This document shows, in pieces, positions 11,921 to 24,176 of a stretch of DNA of 64,000 bases. Source of the stretch: Beroe forskalii. Its lineage: Eukaryota > Ctenophora > Nuda > Beroida > Beroidae. Location: positions 62,001 to 126,000 of the forward strand of contig WFMF01000355.1 of NCBI GenBank assembly GCA_011033025.1. The letters are read 5' to 3'. A program made the position numbers and the translations under genes. The first letter of the stretch is position 1. The number at the start of each line of letters is the position of its first letter. The notes beneath the pieces are model-generated. The model worked only from the letters and a program-made list of their open reading frames with translations, ran no database searches and had not been told where the DNA came from.

Positions 11921-12091
11921 CTGTATGTGTGAACACCGTTTGATAACCCTCCATATTCTTTCACTCTCAACGCCAATGCTGCCTATGAAGTTGCCGTCGG
12001 CCACACAGTAACCGATGCTATATTGGATAGGTTGCTTAAAGTAAACCCAGATTCCACCAATTTCATTTCTATTGGCGTTGAAGAATACTAC
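11921..12091 (-). CDS. Unrecognised gene, internal exon
   Basis: This exon is 171 nt (57 codons), bounded by acceptor CATCTCAG and donor CAG|GTAGTC, phase 0 at both ends. The peptide begins VVFFNANRNEIGGIWVYF and continues with CVADGNFIGSIG, rich in Gly, Trp and aromatic residues. It resembles an extracellular beta-sheet domain but is not assigned. The introns either side are 674 nt (with a 151-bp hairpin MITE) and 223 nt. Confidence 0.5.
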
Positions 12092-12314
12092 CTGAGATGT
12101 TTCAGTTTTAATATTATTATTTTTTTTTAAATTTAAAAACTTAACAACACTGCTAATTACAATCATATTTGAGGAATTTCTGATGATGACGGTGAACGTA
12201 GAAATGATAATTTAAGTTTTTACAACGAATTAAAAGTGCTTCTCACTTAGTCGCAACTTAAGGAAAATCAGAATTTATCAATGAATTATATTGAAGAATA
12301 TTGAGGAATTATAC

Positions 12315-12418
12315 CCTTGTTCGTTTTCCTGTTCCAGCTGTAGATGTCGTTTTGAATTCTAGTGCTGCAGCTGACATGCTTTGGGGTATTTTCTTGCCAA
12401 GCTCGATTGGAATCCACC
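12315..12418 (-). CDS. Unrecognised gene, earliest visible exon
   Basis: This exon is 104 nt: acceptor CAACTCAG, two bases to complete a codon, then 34 codons beginning WIPIELGKKIPQS and ending at donor AGG|GTATAA in phase 0. It joins without a stop to the next exon. Upstream exons are not visible. The left edge of the giant palindrome lies only 514 bp away at 12932, so the 5' part of the gene may have been separated by that rearrangement. Confidence 0.45.
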
Positions 12419-12931
12419 CTGAGTTGAAGAGACAAAAATATATGTTAGATTTAATCAAATTTATATATGATTTTTTGATGTCCTTAGGTATTGAAGAAAA
12501 AACACTGATGTATCTGATTATTCAGTTAGCATTATTTAATAAAAAAGAAAAAATGTCCCAACTCAGAACTTCTATGAATTTTATTGTAAAATATTCATAT
12601 CAATTTCTCACATAATCGTTGATCTATCAAACCTGGTTGTTGGTCGTCTTCATTTGAAGTGATCACGTAGAGATACGCAAGACACGTGATCAGCAAACGT
12701 GACTTGGACCAGCTCATGATACGAGGCGTCTGATTCCGTTACTGTTTCAGAGCGTAAACATTTTCAGATCATTGAAAACTTAAATATATAGCTTTTTTAT
12801 TTAAATTAACCTGCAACCATATCAGTATAATGAAGTAAAGGTTCAAAATGCAAAACAGTTTGACGATTAGCCACCAATTAGCCAAAAATTGAATGTTATT
12901 TATGGTTAATCAAATTCTATAGTTCAAGAAC
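12419..12931. other. Flank outside the left palindrome edge, nothing recognised
   Basis: Single-copy AT-rich DNA. No convincing exon. Homology to the right arm stops at 12931/12932. Confidence 0.5.
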
Positions 12932-13378
12932 ATTATAATTAATAATTCCTCATATGATAAACTGAATATTTGTAAAGTAAAATCTACTAAACGGCACTAT
13001 GATCACTGTTAGCACGGATCAGGTTAGTGATCCATGATCACTGATCAAGTAAGTTAGCGGAGAGCATTAGAACGGTCTACCCCCTTAATTATATACGTTT
13101 ATATATAGCCCCCCTGCCCCCCTGCTCAGATTTACTAGATTATTATAGGCAATGAATCGTCATCAGGGCACCATTATGAACCCTGATAATGACATCATTA
13201 TTTTAGAGCTATTTCGTCAGATATCTTATTCGTATACGTGATGCTCGACTAAGATCGCTATAACATGATGGCTGATCCATTGTGTTGAATTCGATATTTG
13301 AATGAATAATTCATTCTGTATTTCAGAGTGTTTAGAATAGAATAATGCTAATAGAGAATGGTCATTGATCAGTGACCG

Positions 13379-13498
13379 AGGGGAGACGTAGATTCAGTCT
13401 CGATGAAGATCATTATATTGTTTTAGATTTTCAGGCAGAGACCTAGATTCAGTCTCGATGAAGATCATTATATTGTTTTAGATTTTCAGGCAGAGACA
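13379..13498. repeat. Direct duplication of about 60 bp
   Basis: The block GATTCAGTCTCGATGAAGAT... ending TTTTCAGGCAGAGAC occurs twice in a row. Both copies are also present in the right arm (61675-61800), so this duplication predates the split of the arms. Confidence 0.8.
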
Positions 13499-14406
13499 AG
13501 ATGATCCGGAACGAACGTAATATCTGTATTGTACAAACATAGAGTAGTGGCACTTTGGCGTGTCTTGTCTATTGTTAAATATGAGGGGATTTTAAACCAT
13601 TTTCATGATCATTAGTTACCAAATGATTATAATATATAAATCACGTGATCGTTAAGTGATTCCTCTCAGAGTAGCCCCACCGGCTCCCTATAAGTTTAAT
13701 AAATAAGCAGCTGATGAATAATCATGTCACCAGAATTTCATGGTTATTAGTACTCCAATAATATGTTCTAGCTGCGCCATGCGAGCACCATCGTATGGTG
13801 ATTGCTCTTGATAACAAATCACCCCCCAATTTATTGGTGTAATTCTTATTATTGATACAACCTACAAATTACCACCCCCCCCCAATTTATTGGTATTATT
13901 CTTAAAAACGAATTGATACTGTACCTATTTGAGAAGGTAAACAGTTATAAATTATCAATGTTATAGCCTATTTTCTAAGACTGAAGAAGCCAGAGATGGA
14001 AGCAAAACCCCTTTCATTCCTTGCAAGGGTCTCTGGGCACTATAAACCGTCGGTTACGAAACCTGGTTAACACTCATAACTGGTGTAGCGCACCGTGCTT
14101 AAAGTTAACTTATTTTTCAGATGTTCGATTATAGCATTCTATAAAGCAGAAAGTAGAATGAAAGACAAACGAGTCTTTTTTGTTCTTGACCCCCCCCCCA
14201 CCTACCATCTATATTTCAAAATTTAAATTCTTGACTTTTTAGAAAGTTTAATTTCAAAATTCCTTGCATTTCGGTTAAGTATTTTGACACCTTATTTCAG
14301 TACCTAGGTTTTCAAAAATTCCCTGCATTTCGGACTTCGGTAACGTATTTTAACGTATTTTAGCGTATCATAACGTATTTTAACGTATTTTGACCCCTTA
14401 TTTCAG
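13499..14406. other. Upstream of first visible tetraspanin exon
   Basis: Contains runs of C (13875, 14189) and a short (TAACGTATTTT)n array at 14340-14400 that is shorter in the right arm. I looked for an exon encoding tetraspanin membrane segments 1-3 and saw none. Confidence 0.5.
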
Positions 14407-14486
14407 TTTGAATGCTGTGGGGTGGACGGCCCCATTGACTGGGAAACAAACACAGCGTACGCCACCAGCAAATACGTACCCCAAAG
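14407..14486 (+). CDS. Tetraspanin, left copy: exon with CCG motif
   Basis: Acceptor TTATTTCAG, then 26 codons beginning FECCGVDGPIDWETN and ending YVPQ plus AG of the next codon. The CCG motif opens the conserved cysteine set of the tetraspanin large extracellular loop. Joined to the exons at 20612, 21573 and 27133 the loop has six cysteines (CCG, PQSCC, ETC, TTGC), then membrane segment 4 and a short cytoplasmic tail. Tetraspanins are four-pass membrane organisers. Exons for segments 1-3 are not found, so this copy is 5'-incomplete in the window. The donor reads CAAAG|TTGAG instead of GT. The right copy shares this oddity. Confidence 0.85.
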
Positions 14487-17197
14487 TTGAGAAATATTCG
14501 TGCAAAGTGTATAGAAACGTGTAGATACGTGTTGAACAGGTAAATACGTACCTCCCCTAAGGTACGAAAAATGAGTGTGCTATGTTATTTAGATACCTTT
14601 TACGTATATTTTGGCATGTTATTTTGCGCACAAAAAACAATTCCTAACAGTTCGCCGTTCGAGAGATGGATAAGGAAATAATAACACGTACCTATCACAT
14701 ATATACGAATAAGCTTCCAGGATATTCCCAAATTATTCCTTTGATCTTCTTCAGCCTTTTCTATACATTCAGTAGTATCATAGTACCTACTACGTGCTTT
14801 TTTAGTACCAGTCAATAGGATCATATATCTGTTCTGGAATTACGCCCGTTTTCCATAGAATGATGTATTGTTTTAAAGATAAACTGTCCGCACAGCCCTT
14901 TATATATCAAACATAGAGCAATGTACATCATGTATCAAAAGGTCGCCACTTGTTATATAATTAATTAATTACAATTCACATCAAGAGGTGTATACATAGT
15001 GACAAATTGTGAGTTAAGTGCACAGAACCAAGCGATCGGAACTCAATTTCGGTCAAGATTATAGTATTTCCTTATTTCAGCGGAACCCAAATCGAAGATT
15101 TTGCTTGGCTTTTTTAAAAATTCCAGTTTCGAAAGTTGAAGCGCGAACAGTACATTTGTGCGTCTTTCGCAATCTCTCATCAATCGAGCAATCTGCAAAC
15201 ATTTAATGCGTTATGTGTACTCTGTTGACTGTACATGATCTCGTGTGTATAAACAGAGACACACCCCTGTTGACTGTACATCTCGTGTGTACAAACAGAG
15301 ACACACCCCGTTCTGTACCTACATCAGATACTTAATCACAGCCCTCTCCACACATTACATGTGCTCTATAATATGTGATCCTAGTTTTAGAGATCTCTAG
15401 ACTAAAGGATGTGATGCGGTGGCACATTAGGCTGCTCCTAAAGTCCTACCATTAAAGTACTGTAAGGTCCTAAGTCCTGCTGGCTCCAAATAACCACAGT
15501 ACTTCAGTATGTCTAATGTATTCCGACTACAGCCAGAAAGAACGGATTCATCTTGATAGTATATAATGTCTAGTTACTTTTTTTCGCGAATTTTTACATT
15601 TTTTCCAAACACCTTCTACTCAGTCTCAAGATTTAAATGTGACATTGATGAGGATAAAACGCAGACTAATAAACGAGTTTATACTTTACACGCACTCAGC
15701 ACATTGATTGAATGTGTCCCGCGTGAAAAAGTGGCAGTTTGACTGCGATAAATGTACACTGTTACAAGTGATAATGACGTCATGGCTCATTGCCAACTTT
15801 TCATCATTAGATAGATAGATAGTTCATCCAGATCATGTTATGTACGCTCAGAATAAATGGATGGTCGCAATGACGTCATTAACAGTGTGCGCGCTGCCAA
15901 ATATCATTGGAAATAAACGCCTATTTCTCGCGTGCGGAGTTTTGCTCCTTCAGATCATTTTAAACACCCAGAGTTACACGTCTTTGTTTCTACTACACGT
16001 TCACAAGCTTTCAATGTGGAGCTTTTGAAAGAGACAAACTAGGAGGGATTGAAAACATGGCCGGGAGTGATACTTCAATATAATGTTGCATAACGGTTGT
16101 GTAATAATTCATGCTCTAGTGTGCTGACAATTCACTCTTAAATCATGAAGCACCGTGAGGAACGCCGACTCATCTTCGGCGGACCTAAGGCGGACTCGCT
16201 CAAGCGGACGTACGACGGACCTAAGGCGAATCTTAAGCTGAACTCTAAGGCAGACTTAGTGCGGTTCTAGAGCGGACCTAACGACAATCAGTCATCAAGC
16301 AATCACATGTTAGGGGCAATCAGCCAGCAAGCAATAAGATGCTAAGCAGGGACACATAAGGTGTATATAATGATCCAAAACTGACAGTAATCAAATGAGA
16401 AGCTTGGCCATTATAAATTTGAAGTTTGTAGTATTACCTAAGGACTATTGTTGCCTCATGAAAATCTTAAGAATAAGTTACGAAATTTGCGTGAATTTGA
16501 CTTTTCTTATCGTGATTTAGTCAGATAATTATAGCCACTATACGATCCTTGACGTATGTTTTGTCTTTCTCTTTTGTTATACTACAAAAGTCAGAAGTAT
16601 TATCGCATATTCCGTTAGCTTATAGAGTGTATCACGTGAATTATGCACGTTAAATTTAGTGTGCACGTTTCTTCATGCAATAAAGAGGTGAGATTATTTT
16701 TCTGAACTACGTAACAAATTTTGTTAATTACATTATTCATTCGGAGGAAATTTAGAAATCATGCGGATTGTCGGCTGTCGCCAATAAGAATCACCTCTTA
16801 TTTTTATCTCTTATTTCCATTTTCCCCCTTCTTCAAATTTTATCATATTTTCTGAATTAAAATTCCAACTTATATACGGACATTGTATATCATTGGGTAT
16901 GGGAGTAAGAAGTCTATACGTAGCGAGTATCTTCATGAATCGACTTAGTCCCATTCCCATTTTAATTCCCGGTCCCAACAGGTTTTACTGATCCTGGTTG
17001 AAAAGCCAGACCTGGTATTATTAGCGCGCTGATGTGTACAACCCCCTTCCCATTCATACAATAATCAATGTACCATGTATATATCATAACTGTGTGTTGT
17101 TTATTTGCGAACAATTGATGTGCAATAGACACGTATTATAGAATATAAATCAAAAAAGTCATCTTGTTGACTTTCTTTATCCATCATATATTCTCTA
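14487..17197. other. Intron of left tetraspanin, mirrored in right arm
   Basis: Unique sequence present in both arms, with small hairpins. The partly conserved frames at 14600-14824 and 60264-60542 keep similar translations. They carry no splice or start evidence, and I treat them as shared non-coding DNA. A GACCTAAGGCGGACTC minisatellite lies at 16175-16280. Confidence 0.5.
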
Positions 17198-17747
17198 CCT
17201 TATTACATGAAATTAAGAAAGCAGTTTATTAAGAAACTGGGCAAAAAAGTTTCTTAATAAACTGCTTCTTAATTTCATGTTTCTTTAATTTTATGTAGAT
17301 TAATTTTATGTACCTTAATTTCGTGACTCTTAATTTAATGTAATATTATTTCTACAATTATATTAAAAAATTCGTATTTCGAAAGCCATAAAAGACTCAA
17401 AAGACACCTCAGTTGACTTACTCTTAGATCCTTTTTCGGGTTGAGCACGTCAAATTTGATAATTTGACAAACTTATTGGTATAAAGCAGTTTCATTGAAA
17501 TTTTATTATATTCAGTACTCGTCATTCATTAATCTCATGTATTTCAATTATTGCTTAATAGCTCGTCTAATGGAAAATTCTGAGTAACAAATATTCTCAT
17601 TCTATGGGGCTATGAAAGTTTCTAAATTTATTCCAGATCCAAAAAAGTTTCTAAATTAATTTTCAGCCTTAAAAAAGTTTCTTAATTTGCTGATTTCTTA
17701 TTTTCCTGACGATTAATTAGTTGCTTACTAAATTTGTTACAATAAGG
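17198..17747. mobile_element. 550-bp TA-flanked MITE, left arm only
   Basis: The ends CCTTATTACATGAAATTAAG and, inverted, CCTTATTGTAACAAATTTAG are bordered by TA on both sides (17196-17197, 17748-17749). The right arm near 51555 has a single uninterrupted TA at the same place. A strong hairpin built on CAGTTTATTAAGAAACT occupies 17206-17280. No coding sequence. Confidence 0.85.
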
Positions 17748-18026
17748 TAATTCTTGTTACACAAGTACGAGACTGTAGTTCTACTCAATATGTTCGTCAC
17801 TCGAACTGTAACACAAAAAACAGCTGTTATAATTTTGAAGTTTTGATTTCTTCAATCATACATGACGTTGAGACTCTATGAATAAATTAAAAGCCCCTCG
17901 TACTGTTGATATAATTTGAAATTATAGCTGACTATCTCACGACTCATTCTAACTAACGCTGTTGTACAATGTACATCTTTATTAAAAAGGTCAGTGCAAG
18001 ATTGTAATCTAATGTATATACATTTA

Positions 18027-20483
18027 GTACAGTCAAATCCTAATTTTTTCAGGAACAAATTCTACACCAAGCGATTTTGACTGTTTTCTATAGTTTTTTG
18101 CCCAAAAAATCGATCTAGCAACTTTCCAAGACTTTCCAGGGTGGGGAAAATGCCGAAAAATCCATTTTTAGTCGAGGCGCAGCCGACTGACCTGTGAAAA
18201 ATCATAACTTGGTCCAGGAAGGTCGTAGAGACTTCGTTTTAGGCTTAAAAGAAGCGCAATGGCCATGTTTATATACAACTTGTTAATAAACATATGCCCT
18301 AAAATGCTCAGGAACAGAGTTATGGGCAAAAAACTGTTTTTTGGGCACCCGCGAGACATTGTGGAAGCGATTTTTGTATCTCGGCCCAGGAAGGTCGTAG
18401 AGACTTCGATTTGGGCTTAAAAGAAGCGCAATGACCATGTTTATATACGACTTGTTAATAAACATATGCCCTAAAATGCTCAGGAACCGAGTTATGGGCG
18501 AAAAACTGATTTTTTGGGCACCCGCAAGACATTGGGGAAGCGATTTTTGTATCTCGGCCTTGGAAGGTCGTAAACACTTCGATTTGGGTTTAAAAGAAGC
18601 GCAATGACCATGTTTATTTACGACTTGTCAATAAACATATGCTCTAAAATGCTCAGGAACAGAGTTATGGGCAAAAAACTGTTTTTTGGGCACCCGCGAG
18701 ACATTGTGGAAGCGATTTTTGTATCTCGGCCTAGGAAGGTCGTTAGAGACTTCGTTTAGGGCTGAAAAGAAGCGCAATGGCCATGTTTATATAGAACTTG
18801 TTAATAAAAATGTGCCCTAAAATGCTCAGGAACAGATTTATGAGCGAAAAACTGGTTTTTGGGCACATGTAAGACATTTAATTGTGGAAGCGATTTTTGT
18901 CTCTCAGCCCATGAAAGACGTAGAGACTTCGCTTTGGGCTTAAAGCACAATGGCTTTGTTTATATACGACTTGTTGAAAAATATGCCCTAGAATGATGAG
19001 GAACCGAGTTATGGGCGAAAAACTGAATTTTTTATCTTGGCCCAAGAGTCTTGAGTAGAGGTTTCATTGTGGGCTGTAAATACGTGCAATGGGCATGTGT
19101 ATTATATACTACTTGTTATCAAAACTAAAATTACATAACTTTGTTCTAGAGTATTTTAGGACATACCTTTGCAAAGGTATGTCCTAAAATGCTCTAGAAC
19201 AAAGTTCTGTAATTTTAGTTTTCTTCTGAGTTGAGGCAATTTTCCTGTGCTTTATCTCAGCCTAGGAAGGTCATTGAAACTTATCAAAATAATACAATAG
19301 CCATGTTTATATACAGACTTGTATAGATTTGATAAACTGATATGGGGCTCCCTACTAAGGCAAGCACAATTTTCTAATCACAGCTTTTCCCCAAGCTTAA
19401 AAAGAACGGCAACTGTGTTTACTATTAGAGCTAATGTAAAGATGATGATTGATGATTCATTGATGACACCTAGCTCTACGACCGGTATGTGTGGCAATAC
19501 CTAAAACTTAGTCCATACTGCTTTGCTGAGCTAGGATATAAAATTGCTTCAGCCATGTCTATTGTCTGATGAGTCATGGCCGATATTGACCAAACATCAG
19601 GTTTTGCTAATAACCTGAGTTCTACAATGAAATCTACAAGCATCTTGGGCAGAGATGCAGAAATAGCATTGGCCATGTCTTATAATGCCCAAAACATCAG
19701 TTTTTCGCCCATTTGAGGACATATGTTTATTCACATGCCATACAAATCCAAAATCAAGTTTCAATGACCTTCCTGGGCCACGATTGCTTCCACAATGCCT
19801 TGTTAGTGCCTAAAACACAGTTTTTCGCCCATAACTCGGTTCCTCAGAATTTTAGGGAATATGTTTGTGGACAAGTCGTCTGTAAACATGGCCATTGCGC
19901 TTCTTTTAAGCCCTAAACGAAGTCCTTACGACCTTCCTGGGCCGAGATACAAAAATCGCTTCCACGATGTCTCGTGTTTGCCCAAAAAATCAGTTTTTCG
20001 CCCATAACTCGGTTCCTGAGCATTTTAGGGCATATGTTTATTAACAAGTCGTATATAAACATGGTCATTGCGCTTCTTTTAAGCCCAAAACGAAGTCTTT
20101 ACGACCTTCCTGGACCGAGATACAAAAATCGCTTCCACAATGTCTTGCGGGTGCCCAAAAAAACAGTTTTTTGCCCATAACTCTGTTCCTGAGCATTTTA
20201 GGGCATATGTTTATTAACAAGTCGTATATAAACATGGCCATTGCACTTCTTTTAAGCCTAAAACGAAGTCTCTACGACCTTCTTGGGCCAAGTTATGATT
20301 TTTCACAGGTCAGTCGGCTGCACTCAACTAAAATGGATTTTTTCTGGCACTTTCCCCACCCTGGAAAGTCTTGGAAAGTTGCTAGATCGATTTTTTGGGC
20401 AAAAAACTATAGAAAACAGTCAAAATCGCTTGGTGTAGAATTTGTTCCGATTTTGCGCTATTTTCGGCCAGATTTGACTGTAC
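18027..20483. mobile_element. 2.46-kb foldback transposon, left arm only
   Basis: Both ends read GTACAGTCAAATC inward and are bordered by TA. The right arm lacks the element (junction near 51275). The arms carry inverted arrays of a unit of about 172 bp containing TCTCGGCCCAGGAAGGTCG, GAAGCGCAATGACCATG and AAATGCTCAGGAACAGAG: about five units on the left and three on the right. They meet at a 102-bp palindrome (19121-19222). The ends resemble pogo/mariner-type termini (CAGTC after TA). No transposase seen. Confidence 0.85.
19121..19222. repeat. 102-bp loopless near-perfect palindrome
   Basis: The sequence folds around CTTTGCAAAG (centre 19171/19172) with almost every base paired, from AAAACTAAAATTAC to its inverse. 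It marks the symmetry centre of the foldback at 18027-20483. Confidence 0.9.
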
Positions 20484-20611
20484 TAATTTGTTTATGTTAA
20501 CCACTACAGTCAGAATGTATATACACGGAATGTATATACACAGAATTATTTTGTGAATGGGCTACTTTGCTCTAGTATTCTTCCATCGATATACACTATC
20601 CCCCTCCTCAG

Positions 20612-20690
20612 TTGTTGCAAAGAAGCGGAGAGGAGCGATGAAACCTGTGGTAACACTGCGTACACTGACAACACCAAAATAAACACAACG
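20612..20690 (+). CDS. Tetraspanin, left copy: second loop exon
   Basis: Acceptor CTCCTCAG, one base to complete Ser, then CCKEAERSDETCGNTAY, ending at ACG|GTTAGT in phase 0. It supplies the double cysteine of the PxSCC motif and the fifth loop cysteine. The preceding intron is 6.1 kb and includes a 0.55-kb MITE and a 2.46-kb foldback absent from the right arm. Confidence 0.85.
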
Positions 20691-21572
20691 GTTAGTGGAG
20701 AAGTACTTGTAGGGAATTCCAAATTGGCGATAATTCTTTGTTTTTTTTATTTTTATACTCTAAATCAAGACAGAACTCGGGCGGCATTTTTGAAAAGATC
20801 GAGATGATTATGTCTTTATTGTAGGAGGCATTATTACTTCAAGACATTATTACGTCTTCAAGACATCCATGTTCAAAATCAGTACTTTTCTCCAAAGTTC
20901 TGTTCTTGAAGAGCAATAAAATATACAAGAACCAGGTGGCTTATGATTAATTAGATCATACCTGCTTAAATTTAATTTCAGTGACCGCCATTTTATTGAA
21001 TTTCATTACTTCTGATGCAGTTCCTCGTAAAATACTGATGTACTGATGTACTGTATACGCACAGTACTGGTAAATTGTTGAGTGTCTTTAACTCTAAAAG
21101 CACTTAGTAACCATGGTAACTTTACCTCCATGATGAAGTAAATTGGAGTCTCCTTGAATTTCAAGTGAAATCATATCCTTAATTCTGATCTATCAAATTA
21201 GTGAAAAACATTCGTATTTTGTCGAAAGTTTGAGCTTGAAACTTTGAAAGGGGTTTAATAGTGTCAACAGTCAAACTTCTACCCATGGATAAAATGGTGT
21301 CATACGGTATTTTCTGTCTCATATTACAATTTTAACACATCAAATCTCTTATTTCATAATACATGACGTCTGGTTTGATGTTTCAAATAAAACCTCACTT
21401 AACACAACCAAATATGAGAATTGAGAATGTATCATATCAATGGCGATTTCCTAGGAGCACGAAGTGCTCAAAAAGTTACAGGGCCTAACCAAATTTGATG
21501 TTTTGTCTACGTAATTAACAAGCTGCGTTTCACCTTAGTCCTTAATAATTGATCATAAATCTTTGGTTACAG

Positions 21573-21656
21573 GGTTGCAAAGTAGCTCTGTGGAACTTTG
21601 TGGAGACGAACCTTCTAAACGTCGGAATATGCGCCGGAGTTATCGTTATTCTGCAG
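21573..21656 (+). CDS. Tetraspanin, left copy: last loop cysteine and start of TM4
   Basis: Acceptor GGTTACAG, then 28 codons GCKVALWNFVETNLLNVG... to ILQ, donor CAG|GTAATG. GC closes the large loop, and NLLNVGICAGVIVILQ is the first two thirds of membrane segment 4. Both phases are 0. The exon is identical to its mirror copy at 46137-46220. An alternative open frame here is a shadow. Confidence 0.88.
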
Positions 21657-21985
21657 GTAATGAGTTGTACGATTATCACTGGTTAAATCAACCAATACTG
21701 AGGGATGTTATTACGCCGTTGCTCGAGCGTTAATTTATTTTAGCAGGGTGAAGTGTAATCTTACGTCAGTGGTTGTTATTATTCATGGAATTGACGGAAG
21801 GCGCGGTGTTAAACCGAAAGGGTCCTTTGTGAAACGCGCGCATCAACTGAATACCAACCGCCGCGCGCGCCGCGATCGAGCGCGGGCGGTGCGCGCGCCT
21901 AGCTATCGATCCGGCCCATCAATGCCGCAACGAGATCGGACAAACATCTAATTGTGATAGTCTTTCAAAACCTCCACTAACACTA
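21657..21985. other. Intron start with CpG-rich block
   Basis: Intron after the TM4 exon. A block rich in GCGCGC and CpG at 21835-21915 is mirrored at 45470-45545. I see no gene. Confidence 0.5.
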
Positions 21986-23150
21986 CTCTTCTATTCTTCG
22001 ACTGATACCATTCTTCTCTGGCTGATGCCATTCGTTCGTTCTTCCTCTGCTGACGCCACTCTTCCACTGCTGACGCCACTCTTCCTCTGCTGACGCCTCT
22101 CTTCTATTTTCCCATTGACACCACTTTTCCTCGGCTGACACCACTCTTTCTCTGATGACACCACTCTCCCTCTGCTTACACCACTTTTCTCTTTCCGACT
22201 GACACCACTCTTCCTCGGCTAACACCACCACTCTTCATCGGCTGACACCACTCTTCCTCGGCTAACACCACCACTCTTCATCGGCTGACACCACTCTTCC
22301 TCGGCTGACACCACTTTTCTATTTTCCGACTGACACCAATCTTCCTCGGCTGACACCACTTTTCATAGGCTGACTCCACTCTTCCTCGGCTGACACCACT
22401 CTTCTATTCTATCATTCTACGCCTGACGCCACTCTTCCACTGCTGACACCAATCTTCTATTCTCCGACTGACATTTATCTGACGTTGACAGACCCTCTCG
22501 AGAATCAGCGCTTCGCGGCTGGAGTTAGCGGGTCATACATCGTACGACAAACTGACACCACTCTTCCTCGGCTGACACCACTCTTTCTCTGCTGACACCA
22601 CTCTCTCCTGCTGACACCACTCCTCCACTGCTGACACCACTTTTCTATTCTCCGACTGACACCACTCTTTCTCGGCTAACACCACCACTCTTCATCGGCT
22701 GACACCACTCTTCCACTGCTGACACCAGTCTTCTATTCTCCGACTGACACCACTCTTCCTCGGCTAACACCACCACTCTTCATCGGCTGACACCACTCTT
22801 CCACTGCTGATACCAATCTTCTATTCTCCGACTGACACCACTCTTCCTCGGCTGACACTATTCTTCTATTCTCCGACTGACGTCACTCCTCCTTGGCTGA
22901 CACCCCTCTTCCTCTGCTGACACCATTCCTCCTCGGCTGACACCACTCCTCCTTGGCTGACACCCCTCTTCCTCTGCTGACACCACTCTCTGTTTGCGAA
23001 CGCCTCTCTTTCTCTGCTGACAGCACTCTTCTATTCTCCGACTGACACCACTCTTCCTCGGCTGGCACTACTCTTCTATTCTCCGACTGACACCACTCTT
23101 CCTCTGCTGACACCACTCTTCCCCTGCTAACACCACTCTTCTATTCTCCA
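21986..23150. repeat. Minisatellite, GACACCACTCTTCCTCGGCT
   Basis: About 20-bp units of GACACCACTCTTCCTCGGCT alternate with TTCTATTCTCCGACT variants. The mirror array is at 42890-43770. One unit-sized patch at 22497-22555 instead resembles the core of the element at 1768-1800. Confidence 0.9.
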
Positions 23151-23630
23151 ACTGGCTTCGATCATCCTTCAGCTATGGTCTGACATACTCAACTACTTGA
23201 GAATGATATGGTTCAGGAACAGGAAGTAGGAATCTTAAGTTGTCGATACATTCAATTCAATATTTTTGATCTTTTATTTATTTTTCCGATCTAGTTGCGA
23301 TCTTTCTTGGACAAATTAAATCCGCCAATGCAATATGATTGCGCGCGCATAATATATTTATTGATATCACGAACTGGAATTTCGTCATTTCCGCAGAAAT
23401 TTGTGCGTCAAATGCATGATGGTGTGCTATATGCTATTGACATGCAGAAAGATTGAACTTCGATCAATACAAATCTTTTAAGATTTAAACCTATTTCCAA
23501 ATATTTAACAATAATGTGATACTAAAGATATGATTTTCCTTGTTACTGTATGGTCTCTTTCGGCAATCGGTAAATGTAATGTCAATTACTGCTTGAAATA
23601 GGATTCTTGGACTAAGAAAGACCCCTTTCT

Positions 23631-24050
23631 CCCCGAATATTGAAACACCCCCAGATTTAGATCATAGGGGTCCTGCCCCGTTTTCCCCGAATATTGAAAG
23701 ACCCCCAAATTTAGATCATTTCGGTCCTGCCTCGTTTTCCCCGAATATTGAAAGACCCCAAATTTAGATCATAGGTGTTCTGCACCGTTTTCCCCGAATA
23801 TTGAAAGACCCCAAATTTAGATTATAGGGGTCCTACACCGTTTTCCCCGAATATTGAAACACCCCAATTTAGATCATAGGGGTGCTCCCCCGTTTTCCAC
23901 GAATATTGAAAGACCCCCAAATTTAGATCATAGGGGTCCTGCCCCGTTTTCCACGAATATTGAAAGACCCCAAATTTAGATCATAGGGGTCCTACCCCGT
24001 TTTTCCCGAATATTGAAAGACCCCCAAATTTAGATCATAGGGGTCCTGCG
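23631..24050. repeat. 54-bp tandem repeat, eight copies
   Basis: Units carry CCCCGAATATTGAAAGACCC, then AAATTTAGATCATAGGGGTC. About eight copies here and four in the right arm (41958-42175), so copy number differs between arms. Confidence 0.9.
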
Positions 24051-24176
24051 GTGCACAAGCTTCATAGTCATGCTGGAAGACCGGAAGTTTGAGTATTACA
24101 TGCCGTTAGGGGATGAGAGCTGAGCGCAAAAGCGAGCGAGGTGAAAATGTGTGATTCTTGTCTGGAATTATGTTTA

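Noticed and set aside
12301-12615. 104-codon plus-strand frame
   Set aside because: It overlaps a minus-strand exon that has matching acceptor, donor and phase. The plus frame relies on a non-ATG start and resembles nothing.
14600-14824. Possible conserved small protein shared with 60264-60542
   Set aside because: Similarity is expected because both lie in the inverted arms. The mirror frame has several substitutions and a different start, and there is no splice or family signal.
23600-24060. Regular 54-bp repeats considered as a CRISPR array
   Set aside because: Whole units repeat with no variable spacers, in animal DNA, and no cas genes.
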